A stretch of DNA of 64,000 nucleotides from WHSW01 sp963781265 (GTDB lineage: Bacteria > Actinomycetota > Thermoleophilia > Solirubrobacterales > 70-9). Position 1 is the stretch's first letter. Every line of letters begins with the position of its first letter. Made by a program: the position numbers and the translations under genes. The stretch lies in assembly GCA_963781265.1 (NCBI GenBank), contig CAWAFH010000012.1:62001-126000 (forward strand), read 5' to 3'. Shown piece by piece: positions 35,818 through 43,909 of the stretch. The notes under the pieces were generated by a model, which was given only the letters and a program-made list of their open reading frames with translations, was not told the origin of the DNA and ran no database searches.

Positions 35818-35823
35818 TAGCGT
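35818..35823 (+). promoter_or_regulatory. -10 box before the hydrolase-ligase fusion gene
   Basis: TAGCGT, 6 nt before ATC 35830. The same TAG is the in-frame stop that bounds the reading frame, so translation must begin after it. Confidence 0.45.
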
Positions 35824-35829
35824 GCGCCC

Positions 35830-38805
35830 ATCGGCCTGCTTCCCGACCCGATCTCGAGCTCCGCATCCAGGCTGGGCGCGGCGGCGCAGAACGCCTTCGA
35901 GGTGGCGCGCTTCGGCGGCCTCGAGACCGACGAGCAGCCGTCGCCCTTCGAGGTCGTCGCCGAGCGCCCCGTCTACCGGCTGCGCCGCTATTACCCGGAC
36001 TCGCCGGTCGGCCCGCCCGTGGTCCTCGTCCCGCCGATGATGCTCGCTGCCGACGTCTACGACGTCTCGCCGGCGTCGAGCGCCGTGACCGTGCTCCACG
36101 ACCACGGCTCCGACCCCTGGGTGGTCGACTTCGGCGCGCCCGAGCACGAGGAGGGCGGCCTCGAGCGCAACCTCGCCGACCACGTGGTGGCGGTCTCCGA
36201 CGCGATCGACCGCGTCCGGTCGATCACCGGGTCCGACGTGCACCTGGGCGGCTACTCGCAGGGCGGCATGTTCTGTTATCAGGCGGCCGCCTACCGCCGG
36301 GGCGAGGGAATCGCTTCGGTGATCACCTTCGGCAGCCCGGTCGACACCCGCGTCGCGCTGCCGCTCGGGATCCCCGAGGAGGTCGCCGAGTCGGCGGCAG
36401 GCGTCCTGGCGGGGGTCTTCGGCCGCACCGCGGTGCCCGCCTGGATGAGCCGCACCGGCTTTCGCCTGCTCGACCCGGTCAAGTCGCTGCGCCAGCAGTT
36501 GGACTTCGTGCGCCAGCTGCACGACCGCGAGGCGCTCCTGCCGCGCGAGCGCCAGCGCCGCTTCCTGATGGGCGAGGGCTGGGTCGCCTGGCCCGGCCCG
36601 GCGGTCGCCGACTTCATGCGCCAGTTCATCGCGCACAACCGGATGCTCCAGGGCGGGTTCGTGATCGAGGACCGCACGGTCACCCTCGCCGACATCGACT
36701 GCCCGGTGATGATCGTGGTCGGCGAGGTCGACGAGCTCGCCCCGGCACCGGCGGTGCGCGCGATCACCAGGGCGGCGCCGCGCGCCGAGGTCCACGAGCT
36801 GGCGCTGCGGGCCGGGCACTTCGGGCTCGTGGTGGGCTCGGCCGCGACGACGACCACCTGGCCGGCGGTTGCTGCCTGGACCGCGTGGCGCTCAGCCGGC
36901 GGCGCGGCGCCCCCCGAGCTGCGACTCGTGGGCGAGGACGAGCCGGAGCCCGACGTCCCCGGCGTCGGCACGCGGCTCGGCGTGGGGCTCGAGCTCGCCG
37001 CCGGCGTCGGCGGCGGCCTGGCGCGCTCGGTCGCCGGTGCCGCCTCGCGCACGGTGGGGGGCATCCGCGTGTTCGCCGAGGAGGTCACGGGCCAGCTGCC
37101 GCGGCTGGCGCGGATGGGCCGGCTCGAGCCGCACACCCGGGTCTCGCTGGGCCTGCTGCTCGACGAGAGCGCGCGCGAGACGCCCGAGGCCGACTTCTTC
37201 CTGTTCGAGGACCGCGCCTACCCGCACGAGGCGGTCAAGCGCCGGGTCGACAACGTCGTCCGCGGCCTGCTGTCGCTCGGCGTGCGCCAGGGCGAGCACG
37301 TGGGCGTGCTGATGAGCACCCGCCCCAGCGGCCTCTCGGTGGTCGCCGCGCTCAACCGCCTCGGCGCGGTCGCCGTCCTGATGCGCCCGGACGGGCCCGT
37401 CGCCCGCGAGGCCGAGCTGGGCCAGGTGACGAGGATCGTGGCCGACCCGGAGCTCGCCGGCCGCGCCGCCGACGCCGGCGTCGCCCAGGTCCTGGTGCTC
37501 GGCGGCGGGGGCGAGGACCGCGACCTGGGCGGCGAGGTCATCGACATGGAGCGGATCGACCCCGACCTGGTGGAGCCACCGGCCTGGTATCGCCCCAACC
37601 CGGGACGCGCCGCCGACCTCGCCTTCGTCCTGTTCACGGGCGATGACGAGCGGACGCGGGCGAACCGGCTCACCAACGGCCGCTGGGCGCTCTCGGCGTT
37701 CGCGACCGCGTCGGCCGCGGCGCTCTCGGATGCCGACACCGTCTACGCGGTCACGCCGATCTACCACCCCTCCGGCCTGCTGATGAGCATGGGCGGGGCG
37801 ATCGCCGGCGGGTCGCGGCTGGCGATCGCGCGCGAGTTCGAGCCGGAGACCTTCTGGGAGGAGGTGCGCCGGTACGGGATCACCGTCGCCTCCTACACCT
37901 GGACGATGCTGCGCGAGATCGCCGCCGCCCCCGAGGACGCCGCCGAGCACCACCATCCGGTGCGGCTGTTCATCGGCGCCGGCATGCCGCGCGGGCTCTG
38001 GCGACGGGTCTCGCGTCGCTTCCACCCGGCGACCGTGCTCGAGTTCTATGCGTCCACCGAGGGCGAGGCGATCCTCGTCAACCTGAGCGGCGAGAAGCCG
38101 GGCTGCAAGGGCCGCCCGCTGCCGGGCAGCGCCGAGGTGCGCCTGGCCGCATACGACATCGGCGCGGGGCGCCTGCGCGAGCGCGAGGACGGGTTCGCCG
38201 TCGAGTGCCGCCCGGGCGAGGTCGGGATGCTGCTGACCCGGCTGCGCGGCGTCGTCGCAACCTCCGAGAGCCCGCTGCGCGGCCTGTTCGAGCCGGACGA
38301 CGCCTGGCTGGCGACCGGGGATCTGTTCCGCGCCGACGAGGACGGCGACCTGTGGTTGGTGGACAACGTCGGCGCCCTCATCCGCACCGCCGCCGGTCAC
38401 GTCGCCGCCTTCCCGATCCTCGACGCGCTCGGCGACCTCGACGCGGTCGACCTCGCCGCCGTCTACGGCGTCCCGGCGCCCGGCGGCGAGCGCTCGATGG
38501 CGGTCGCGGCGGTCACCGTGCGGCCCGGGTTCGAGCTGGACGCGGCCGCGATCGCCGACGCCCTGGTGCCGCTCGAGCCCGCGCAGCGCCCCGACCTCGT
38601 CCACGTCGTCGATGAGATCCCGGTGACCACGTGGTATCGGCCGAACACGTCGGCCCTGCGCGCGGCCGGGGCGCCGAGCGGCGAGCGCGTCTGGCGCCGG
38701 GAGGGCGACGCATACGTCGCCGCGCCGCGGGCGCGGGATACGATCGCGCCCGATACCGCTTCCCAATCCACCAACGGGGGACCCAACGTTGCTTCCAATC
38801 GCTGA
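35830..38805 (+). CDS. alpha/beta hydrolase (PhaC-like) fused to acyl-CoA-ligase-like domain
   Basis: About 991 residues. The N-terminal hydrolase (about 1-350) has nucleophile motif GYSQGGMFCYQ, Asp in VVGEVDELAP and His in AGHFGLVV, and resembles PHA synthase/depolymerase folds but with Ser, not Cys. The C-terminal domain (about 430-950) follows the AMP-forming ligase fold (TVYAVTPIYHPSGLL, EFYASTEGEA, WLATGDLF). Its phosphate loop reads FTGDDERTRANRLTN and the C-terminal catalytic Lys region reads PVTTWYRPNTSALR without Lys, so normal adenylation is doubtful. GLLPDPISSSASRLGAAAQN looks like real N-terminus, but only ATC 35830 or CTG 35836 can start it; the first usual start is GTG 35902. 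Confidence 0.75.
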   Translation: MGLLPDPISSSASRLGAAAQNAFEVARFGGLETDEQPSPFEVVAERPVYRLRRYYPDSPVGPPVVLVPPMMLAADVYDVSPASSAVTVLHDHGSDPWVVDFGAPEHEEGGLERNLADHVVAVSDAIDRVRSITGSDVHLGGYSQGGMFCYQAAAYRRGEGIASVITFGSPVDTRVALPLGIPEEVAESAAGVLAGVFGRTAVPAWMSRTGFRLLDPVKSLRQQLDFVRQLHDREALLPRERQRRFLMGEGWVAWPGPAVADFMRQFIAHNRMLQGGFVIEDRTVTLADIDCPVMIVVGEVDELAPAPAVRAITRAAPRAEVHELALRAGHFGLVVGSAATTTTWPAVAAWTAWRSAGGAAPPELRLVGEDEPEPDVPGVGTRLGVGLELAAGVGGGLARSVAGAASRTVGGIRVFAEEVTGQLPRLARMGRLEPHTRVSLGLLLDESARETPEADFFLFEDRAYPHEAVKRRVDNVVRGLLSLGVRQGEHVGVLMSTRPSGLSVVAALNRLGAVAVLMRPDGPVAREAELGQVTRIVADPELAGRAADAGVAQVLVLGGGGEDRDLGGEVIDMERIDPDLVEPPAWYRPNPGRAADLAFVLFTGDDERTRANRLTNGRWALSAFATASAAALSDADTVYAVTPIYHPSGLLMSMGGAIAGGSRLAIAREFEPETFWEEVRRYGITVASYTWTMLREIAAAPEDAAEHHHPVRLFIGAGMPRGLWRRVSRRFHPATVLEFYASTEGEAILVNLSGEKPGCKGRPLPGSAEVRLAAYDIGAGRLREREDGFAVECRPGEVGMLLTRLRGVVATSESPLRGLFEPDDAWLATGDLFRADEDGDLWLVDNVGALIRTAAGHVAAFPILDALGDLDAVDLAAVYGVPAPGGERSMAVAAVTVRPGFELDAAAIADALVPLEPAQRPDLVHVVDEIPVTTWYRPNTSALRAAGAPSGERVWRREGDAYVAAPRARDTIAPDTASQSTNGGPNVASNR
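38739..38744 (+). promoter_or_regulatory. -10 box inside the fusion gene for the SHOCT protein
   Basis: TACGAT, 44 nt before TTG 38789, with GGGGGAC at 38775-38781 as ribosome site. It lies within the last codons of the upstream gene. Confidence 0.4.
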
Positions 38806-39181
38806 CTTCGGGCTCGGTGAGGCTCTGCTCACCGCGCTCGCGATCTTCTTCTTCGTGGTCTGGATCTGGATCCTGATCACGATCCTCTCCGACCTGTTCC
38901 GCGACCACGAGCTCTCCGGCTGGGGGAAGGCGGCATGGGTCTTCTTCTTGGTCTTCGTGCCGTTCCTGACCGCGCTGATCTACCTCGGCGTGCGCGGCTC
39001 GGGCATGCGCGAGCGGGCGATCCAGGCGCAGAGGGACGCTCAGTCGCAGATGGACGAGTACATCCGCGACACCGCGCAGGCCTCCCCGGCCGACGAGCTG
39101 CACAAGCTCAACGACCTCAAGGAGAAGGGCGCGATCTCGGACGAGGAGTTCGAGAAGATGAAGGCGAAGATCGTCAACTAG
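38789..39181 (+). CDS. two-helix membrane protein with SHOCT domain
   Basis: 130 residues from TTG 38789, supported by GGGGGAC 7 nt upstream. Two membrane helices (about residues 12-36 and 50-70) of the phospholipase-D-N-terminal-like small membrane type are followed by a helical linker and a C-terminal SHOCT motif (ADELHKLNDLKEKGAISDEEFEKMKAKIV), which usually mediates oligomerisation. It overlaps the fusion gene's end by 17 bp and converges on the DUF2207 gene. Confidence 0.75.
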   Translation: MLPIADFGLGEALLTALAIFFFVVWIWILITILSDLFRDHELSGWGKAAWVFFLVFVPFLTALIYLGVRGSGMRERAIQAQRDAQSQMDEYIRDTAQASPADELHKLNDLKEKGAISDEEFEKMKAKIVN

Positions 39182-39200
39182 CGCCGGGCGCGGCGGCGGC

Positions 39201-41027
39201 TCACCACGAGCCGCCGCCACCGCCGCCCGAGAAGCCGCCGCCACCGCCGCCCGAGAAGCCCCCGCCACCGCCGCTCGACGAGCTCTGCGGGGCGACCTGG
39301 CTCGAGAACCCTGAGCTGAAGCTGGAGCCGTCGAAGGCGGAGCCGCTGAAGCCGCCGACGAAGGCGTAGGAGCTCCAGTGCGCGCTGCCCGACGCGGCGC
39401 TGACCACGGGCTCCGGGATCCGCCCCGACGAGATCATCCGCTTCGCGGTCCCGAACGCGACCCCGTAGACGAGGATCCGCTTCCAGAGCTCGAGGGTCGC
39501 CGGCGGATCGTCGGAGAGGCGGGGGAAGTCCTCGGTCCAGTGCGCGAAGGCCTGCCATTGCTCGGCGCGCTGGACGTGGCCGGGATCGAGCCGCTTGAAC
39601 CGGGTCGCCGACAGCGCCGAGAGCCCGACCAGGTTGAGAAAGCCGATCGCCCCGGCGACGAACCACGGCTCCTCCTCGGCAAGGGCGAACAGGACCACGA
39701 CGCCGATCAGCGCCGAGCTCGCGAGCACGACCAGCCAGCGGGCCCAGTTGAGGTTGCGATCCCAGCCGAGCGTGCCCTCGCCTGCGGCGTCGAGCTTCTC
39801 CGTCATCCGCTCCCAGCGCCCGCGCCAGACCTCCGAGTGCTTCGGGATCTGATCGCGCATGTCGCTGAGCGCGACGCGCTTGCCGTCGAGCACCTGGTCG
39901 AAGAAGGCGAGCACGTCCTGCTCATAGGGGGCCAGCTCCTCGTTCGGACGCTCGGCCTTCTGCTCGAGCGAGAGGTCGAGCTTCTCGTCGTCGGTGGTGG
40001 TCTGCGCGGTGTCGTAGTAGCCGCGGTCGACCAGGTCGAGCAGCGTCGCGAGGACCGTGTCGGTGCTGTGGCCGCCCTCGTGGGCGAGCGCGTAGGCGAC
40101 CGCCGGGGTCGCGTCGTCGGGCGGCTCGGGCAGGTACTCGGGGACGCCGCCGTCGCGCTCGCGAGCGAGCCAGACGAGTAATCCGGCCAACGCCCACGCG
40201 AGCGCGGCGATCACCAGGGCGAGCCAGAGGGCATTGCGGGCGACGAAGCGCTTGAACAGGTTCCACGGCGAGTTGATCTGATCGTGGATCGCCTGCTCCT
40301 CGGCGATGATCCGGTCGAGCCCGTTGCCCTGGCCCTCCCTCGCGCCGGGGTAGGCCCGGTTCGGGTCGCGCGGCATCGTGACCCGCATCTCGACCCCGGA
40401 GTTGCTGTCGACGTCGCCGGCCTCGAGCGTGGCCTTGCCGGCGCCGCGCACCGTCTCGCCCTCCGCCTCGTCGGAGTGGCCCCAGACCCGGTAGAGCGGA
40501 TCGGCGGGGTCGAGCGCCGGGTTGGTGAAGCTCGCGGTGAGGTGGTCGAGGTCGAAGTCCCACTGCGACCCCCAGACGGCCCAGCCGATGTCGAGCACGT
40601 CGTCGTAGGCGACGACCGCATCCCGGACCCGGTAGGAGAGCGTCGTGACCCGCTCCTCGTCGGTGGCCCGGTAATGCCAGACGATCCGATAGATGTTGCC
40701 CATGTCGACGGTGCCGAAGACGCCCGGCCGGTCGTCGCTGCCGAGCGCGGGGTTGCCCCCGGGTGCGAACGGCTCGCCGTCCTGGCTGACCGAGACGTCG
40801 CTGATCGACTCGCCATGCCGCAGGTCGATGTCGCGGTAGGAGCCCTCGAAGTGGCCGTCGTACTCGAACGTGAGCCGTTCGGCCACGAGCAGGTCGCCGT
40901 TCGGGGCGAGGCGCAGGGCGACGTCGGCGTCGCTGATGTCGGCGCTGCGCGCCAGCGCCGGCGCCGCGATCGCCAGCAGGGCCGCCACCGCGGCGAGGGT
41001 CGCGAGGGTGAGCCGGCGGGCGATCAC
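39201..41027 (-). CDS. DUF2207 membrane protein with Gly/Ser-rich tail
   Basis: 608 residues. Signal peptide (about 1-26, ending APALA), an extracytoplasmic DUF2207 domain (about 27-230: SADISDADVALRLAPNGDLLVAERLTF, YRDIDLRHGESISDV), a membrane helix near 270-290, a cytoplasmic region with ALAHEGGHSTDTVLATLLDLVDRGYY, two further helices near 430-470 and a C-terminal low-complexity tail of FSGGGGGG units. DUF2207 proteins are commonly paired with LemA, as here: the start overlaps lemA as ATGA. Function is unknown; a cell-envelope role is assumed for the pair. Confidence 0.85.
   Translation of the reverse strand: MIARRLTLATLAAVAALLAIAAPALARSADISDADVALRLAPNGDLLVAERLTFEYDGHFEGSYRDIDLRHGESISDVSVSQDGEPFAPGGNPALGSDDRPGVFGTVDMGNIYRIVWHYRATDEERVTTLSYRVRDAVVAYDDVLDIGWAVWGSQWDFDLDHLTASFTNPALDPADPLYRVWGHSDEAEGETVRGAGKATLEAGDVDSNSGVEMRVTMPRDPNRAYPGAREGQGNGLDRIIAEEQAIHDQINSPWNLFKRFVARNALWLALVIAALAWALAGLLVWLARERDGGVPEYLPEPPDDATPAVAYALAHEGGHSTDTVLATLLDLVDRGYYDTAQTTTDDEKLDLSLEQKAERPNEELAPYEQDVLAFFDQVLDGKRVALSDMRDQIPKHSEVWRGRWERMTEKLDAAGEGTLGWDRNLNWARWLVVLASSALIGVVVLFALAEEEPWFVAGAIGFLNLVGLSALSATRFKRLDPGHVQRAEQWQAFAHWTEDFPRLSDDPPATLELWKRILVYGVAFGTAKRMISSGRIPEPVVSAASGSAHWSSYAFVGGFSGSAFDGSSFSSGFSSQVAPQSSSSGGGGGFSGGGGGGFSGGGGGGSW
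39211..39282 (-). repeat. 24-nt coding tandem repeat (3 units)
   Basis: Two identical 24-nt units (39211-39234, 39235-39258) and one imperfect unit (39259-39282) encode the FSGGGGGG repeats at the end of the DUF2207 protein. Confidence 0.7.
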
Positions 41028-41590
41028 GCGGGGCCGGGAGAGAGGGAGACCTGCGGCGTCGCCTCGGCGGCGGCCGGGGCGTCGAAGAACTCGCGGGGCC
41101 GGAAGCCGAACGGCTTGGCGACCAGCACCGCCGGGAACTGCTGGATGAGCGTGTTGTAGGTCTCGACCGTGTCGTTGTAGACGCGCCGCGTGACCGCGAT
41201 CTGGTCCTCGGTCTCGCGCAGCTGGCTCTGCAACTGGGAGAAGTTGGTGCTCGCCTCGAGCTCGGGATAGGCCTCCGCGACGACGAGCAACCGCCCGGTC
41301 TCGCGGCCCAGCTCACCCTCGGCGGCGGCGCGGCGCGCCGGGCCCTCGGCCGCGATCGCCTCGGTCCGCGCCGCGGTCACCTGCTCGAAGGTGGTCCGCT
41401 CGTGGGACGCGTAGCCCTTGACCGCCTCGACCAGCGTCGGGACGAGGTCGTGGCGCCGGCGCAGCGCGACGTCGATCTGGGACCAGCTGTTCTCGGTCGC
41501 CTGGCGCTTGCCGACCATCCGGTTGTAGGTCGCCCACACGTAGGCCCCGACGGCGAGCAGCACCACGGCGACGACGATCACCCCGATCAC
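41024..41590 (-). CDS. lemA: LemA family protein
   Basis: 188 residues: one N-terminal membrane helix (about 1-20), then the coiled four-helix LemA domain with ENSWSQIDVALRRRHDLVPTLVEAVKGYASHE, family hallmark positions, and YNDTVETYNTLIQQFPAVLVAKPFGFRPREFF at the end. The function is unclear. GTG 41590 lies 7 nt after a TAGCTT -10 box (leaderless), and the stop overlaps the DUF2207 start by 4 bp, so the two are co-expressed. Confidence 0.9.
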   Translation of the reverse strand: MIGVIVVAVVLLAVGAYVWATYNRMVGKRQATENSWSQIDVALRRRHDLVPTLVEAVKGYASHERTTFEQVTAARTEAIAAEGPARRAAAEGELGRETGRLLVVAEAYPELEASTNFSQLQSQLRETEDQIAVTRRVYNDTVETYNTLIQQFPAVLVAKPFGFRPREFFDAPAAAEATPQVSLSPGPA

Positions 41591-41597
41591 GGCCGGG

Positions 41598-41603
41598 AAG
41601 CTA
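41598..41603 (-). promoter_or_regulatory. -10 box, leaderless lemA
   Basis: TAGCTT on the minus strand, 7 nt before GTG 41590. Confidence 0.5.
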
Positions 41604-41930
41604 CCCGCTGGACGGGATCGACCGCCTCAGGTCCCGGGCCCGAGCCCCGGGCGGACCACCTCGGCGAGCGCCGCGACCACCGCATCGCGCCCTACGAAGC
41701 CCTCCCCGCGGTCGCGCCGGCCGCCGATCCGGCGCCCGCCGCCGCCTGAGCCGGGGGCGAGGCGCTTCGCAGCGCCCCGCGCGTGGTACCAGTACGGCGT
41801 GATCGCGCTTCGAAATCGCTCGTCATCGCGTGCCGGCGCCCGTGCGCAGGTGCGCCTCGTGCGCGCCGAGGAGGCCGAGCGAGTCGCCGAGACCGGCGCG
41901 GTCGGCTCGATCCAGGAGGCGGAGGTGACG
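41604..41930. other. intergenic stretch with no supported gene
   Basis: About 330 nt between lemA and the next supported start. Plus-strand GTG 41799 opens the downstream frame early, but residues before ATG 41931 are low-complexity (Arg/Ala/Glu) and ATG 41931 has a much better ribosome site. On the minus strand a frame ending at TGA 41629-41627 reads GEGFVGRDAVVAALAEVVRPGLGPGT, possibly a gene-end remnant. I see no RNA gene or clear promoter for the downstream gene. Confidence 0.4.
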
Positions 41931-42482
41931 ATGCCGAACGAGCTCGTCGCGGAGATCTGGAAGCCCGAGTACCTGGAGCGCCTGGCGCGCTCCTACTGGG
42001 CGTGGCTCAGCCGCGCCACGCTGGGCCTCGTCCGGGTCGTCTACGCCGACAACTCGCGTTCGGCGGTCCTGCTCAGCCGGCGGCTGCCGCTGCTCACGTT
42101 CCATGCTCCGGAATACGACACGGAGCCCGGGCGAGGGACGGTGACCTGGCGGATCGAGCGCGGGCTGCTGGTCGCGCGCGAGGGGCGCGAGCGCAACGGC
42201 TTCCTGCAGATCCGAGTCAGCCGTTCCGAGCAGCAGAGCTCCGACGGCGGCGACGAGACGCTGCATGTGGCGCTCGAGGTCCGCAACTTCTATCCGTGGC
42301 TGCGCGGCTCCGGACGGTTCGCCCGGTTCGGTTCGTGGTTCTACGGCCAGACCCAGCTCCGCATCCACGTGCTGGTCTGCAACGGGTTCCTGCGCTCGCT
42401 GGCGCGGCTCGACCTGCCCCCGTCGCGGGTCGGCCAGCTCACCGGGGAGATCGACGCCGGCGCCTCGAGGGAAGCGGTTTGA
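41931..42482 (+). CDS. conserved-looking hypothetical protein
   Basis: 183 residues from ATG 41931, chosen because AGGAGG (41914-41919) and GGAGGT (41921-41926) precede it. Soluble, rich in aromatic and Arg residues: EIWKPEYLERLARSYWAWL, YWRIERGLLVAREG-type core, FYPWLRGSGRFARFGSWFY and a closing CNGFLRSLARLDLPPSRVG. I do not recognise the family. It directly precedes an NAD(P)-binding SDR gene, and the TTGA at 42479-42482 could couple the two genes. Confidence 0.6.
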   Translation: MPNELVAEIWKPEYLERLARSYWAWLSRATLGLVRVVYADNSRSAVLLSRRLPLLTFHAPEYDTEPGRGTVTWRIERGLLVAREGRERNGFLQIRVSRSEQQSSDGGDETLHVALEVRNFYPWLRGSGRFARFGSWFYGQTQLRIHVLVCNGFLRSLARLDLPPSRVGQLTGEIDAGASREAV

Positions 42483-42511
42483 CCGCCACCGAAGCCGGGA
42501 AGGCCGGCTCC

Positions 42512-43432
42512 GTGAGCCGCAAGCCGATCCTGGTCACCGGCGCGACCGGCTTCATCGGGCGGCTGCTCGCCGGGCGCCTGCTCGAGGACGGCTTCCGGGT
42601 TCGCTGCCTCGTCCGCGACCCCGAGTCCGCCGCGGCGCGCGAGCTCGAGGCCGGTGGCTGCGAGCTCGCCGTCGCCGACCTGACGCGCCCGGCCGGGCTC
42701 GAGGCGGCCCTCACCGGCGTCGACGTCGCCTACTTCCTCGTCCACATGATCGGCGGCGGGGATGACTACCCGGCGATCGAGCGCGCCGCCGCGGGCCGCT
42801 TCGCCCGCGCGGCGCGCCACGCCGGAGTCGCGCGGATCGTCTACCTCGGCGGGCTCGGCGACAACGCCGGCTCCAAGCATCTGGAGGCCCGGCACCGGGT
42901 GGCCGACGTGTTGCGCGAGGAGGGGCCCGAGCTGACCTACTTTCGCGCCGCGATGGTGATCGGCGCCGGCAGCGAGTCCTACGAGCTGCTGCGCGCGATC
43001 GTCGAGCGCCTGCCCGTCCTGCCGACGCCGGCCTGGTTGTCGACCGAGACGCAGCCGATCGGCGCCGGGGATGTCGTCGACTACCTGCGCGAGGCGCTCG
43101 ACGTGCCCGAGTCGGCCGGCCGGGAGATCCAGATCGGCGGCCCCGAGGTGCTGACCCACCTGGAGCTCGTCAACGAGATGGCCAGCGCGCTCGGCCGCCG
43201 CCCGCCGCGGCGGGTCTCGGTCTCCGATCAGATCGTGCGCCCGGCGACCGTCGCCGCCGGCGCCGCCGCCGTGACCTCGGGCGACCCGGGGGTCGCCGCG
43301 GAGCTCAGCCTCGGGCTCACCGCGCCGACCGTCGTCGACGACCCGAGCGGCGCGCAGCTGTTCACGACCCGCCCGCATCGCCTCGACGCGGTGCTCGCCG
43401 AGGCGGTCGACGCCGCCGTGGCCGCTCGCTGA
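42512..43432 (+). CDS. NAD(P)-binding atypical SDR (NmrA-like)
   Basis: 306 residues. The Rossmann motif is VTGATGFIGRLLAGRLLEDG at residues 7-26, then CLVRDPESAAARELEAGG and AYFLVHMIGGGDDYPAIE; it lacks the classical YxxxK pair, as in atypical SDRs. GTG 42512 has GGGAAGG upstream; TTG 42479 (11 residues longer) overlaps the preceding stop and is a fair alternative. It probably reduces a quinone, flavin or lipid, or senses NADP. The stop overlaps the next SRPBCC start by 1 nt (TGATG). Confidence 0.8.
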   Translation: MSRKPILVTGATGFIGRLLAGRLLEDGFRVRCLVRDPESAAARELEAGGCELAVADLTRPAGLEAALTGVDVAYFLVHMIGGGDDYPAIERAAAGRFARAARHAGVARIVYLGGLGDNAGSKHLEARHRVADVLREEGPELTYFRAAMVIGAGSESYELLRAIVERLPVLPTPAWLSTETQPIGAGDVVDYLREALDVPESAGREIQIGGPEVLTHLELVNEMASALGRRPPRRVSVSDQIVRPATVAAGAAAVTSGDPGVAAELSLGLTAPTVVDDPSGAQLFTTRPHRLDAVLAEAVDAAVAAR

Positions 43433-43893
43433 TGGCCCGCAGCGTGCGCGAATCGATCGTCCTCGCGGCCGATCCCGAGCGGGTCTGGGAGGCGATCATG
43501 GACCCGGCCATGCTCGAGCGCTGGGTCACGGCCCACGATTCCTACAACGGCGTCGGCGCCGGGCCGCTGGATCGCGGCGACCAGTTCACCCAGAAGCTCC
43601 GCCTCGCCGGGACACCGTTCAAGGTCCGCTGGCGGGTGGTCGAGTGCGAGCGCCCGACGATGGCGCGCTGGGAGGGCAGGGGCCCGGCCGGGTCGAGGGC
43701 CGACGTCGTCTACCGGCTCGCGGCCGAGAACGGCGGTACCCGGTTCGACTACGAGAACGTCTTCGCGCTGCCCGGCGGCCCGATCGGCAAGGCGGCCGGT
43801 GGCCTGCTCGCTGCCGCGCCGGGCAAGCGCGAGGCGCGCCGCTCGCTCGAGCGCCTGCGCGCTCTGGTCGAGCGCGCGCCCGGCCTGGGCTGA
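43432..43893 (+). CDS. SRPBCC family protein
   Basis: 153 residues with the clear SRPBCC layout: SVRESIVLAADPERVWEAIMDPAMLERW, then FKVRWRVVECERPTMARWEG, YRLAAENGGTRFDYENVF and a long C-terminal helix KREARRSLERLRALVER. A hydrophobic cavity protein that may bind or process lipid-like molecules. Translationally coupled to the SDR by TGATG, so the two may act on the same compound. It converges on the antiporter gene. Confidence 0.8.
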   Translation: MARSVRESIVLAADPERVWEAIMDPAMLERWVTAHDSYNGVGAGPLDRGDQFTQKLRLAGTPFKVRWRVVECERPTMARWEGRGPAGSRADVVYRLAAENGGTRFDYENVFALPGGPIGKAAGGLLAAAPGKREARRSLERLRALVERAPGLG

Positions 43894-43909
43894 TCCGGCT
43901 CCATCGCGC

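Noticed and set aside
41799..41930. N-terminal extension of the hypothetical gene from GTG 41799
   Set aside because: The 44 added residues are Arg/Ala/Glu-rich without structure, and ATG 41931 has two good ribosome sites directly upstream.
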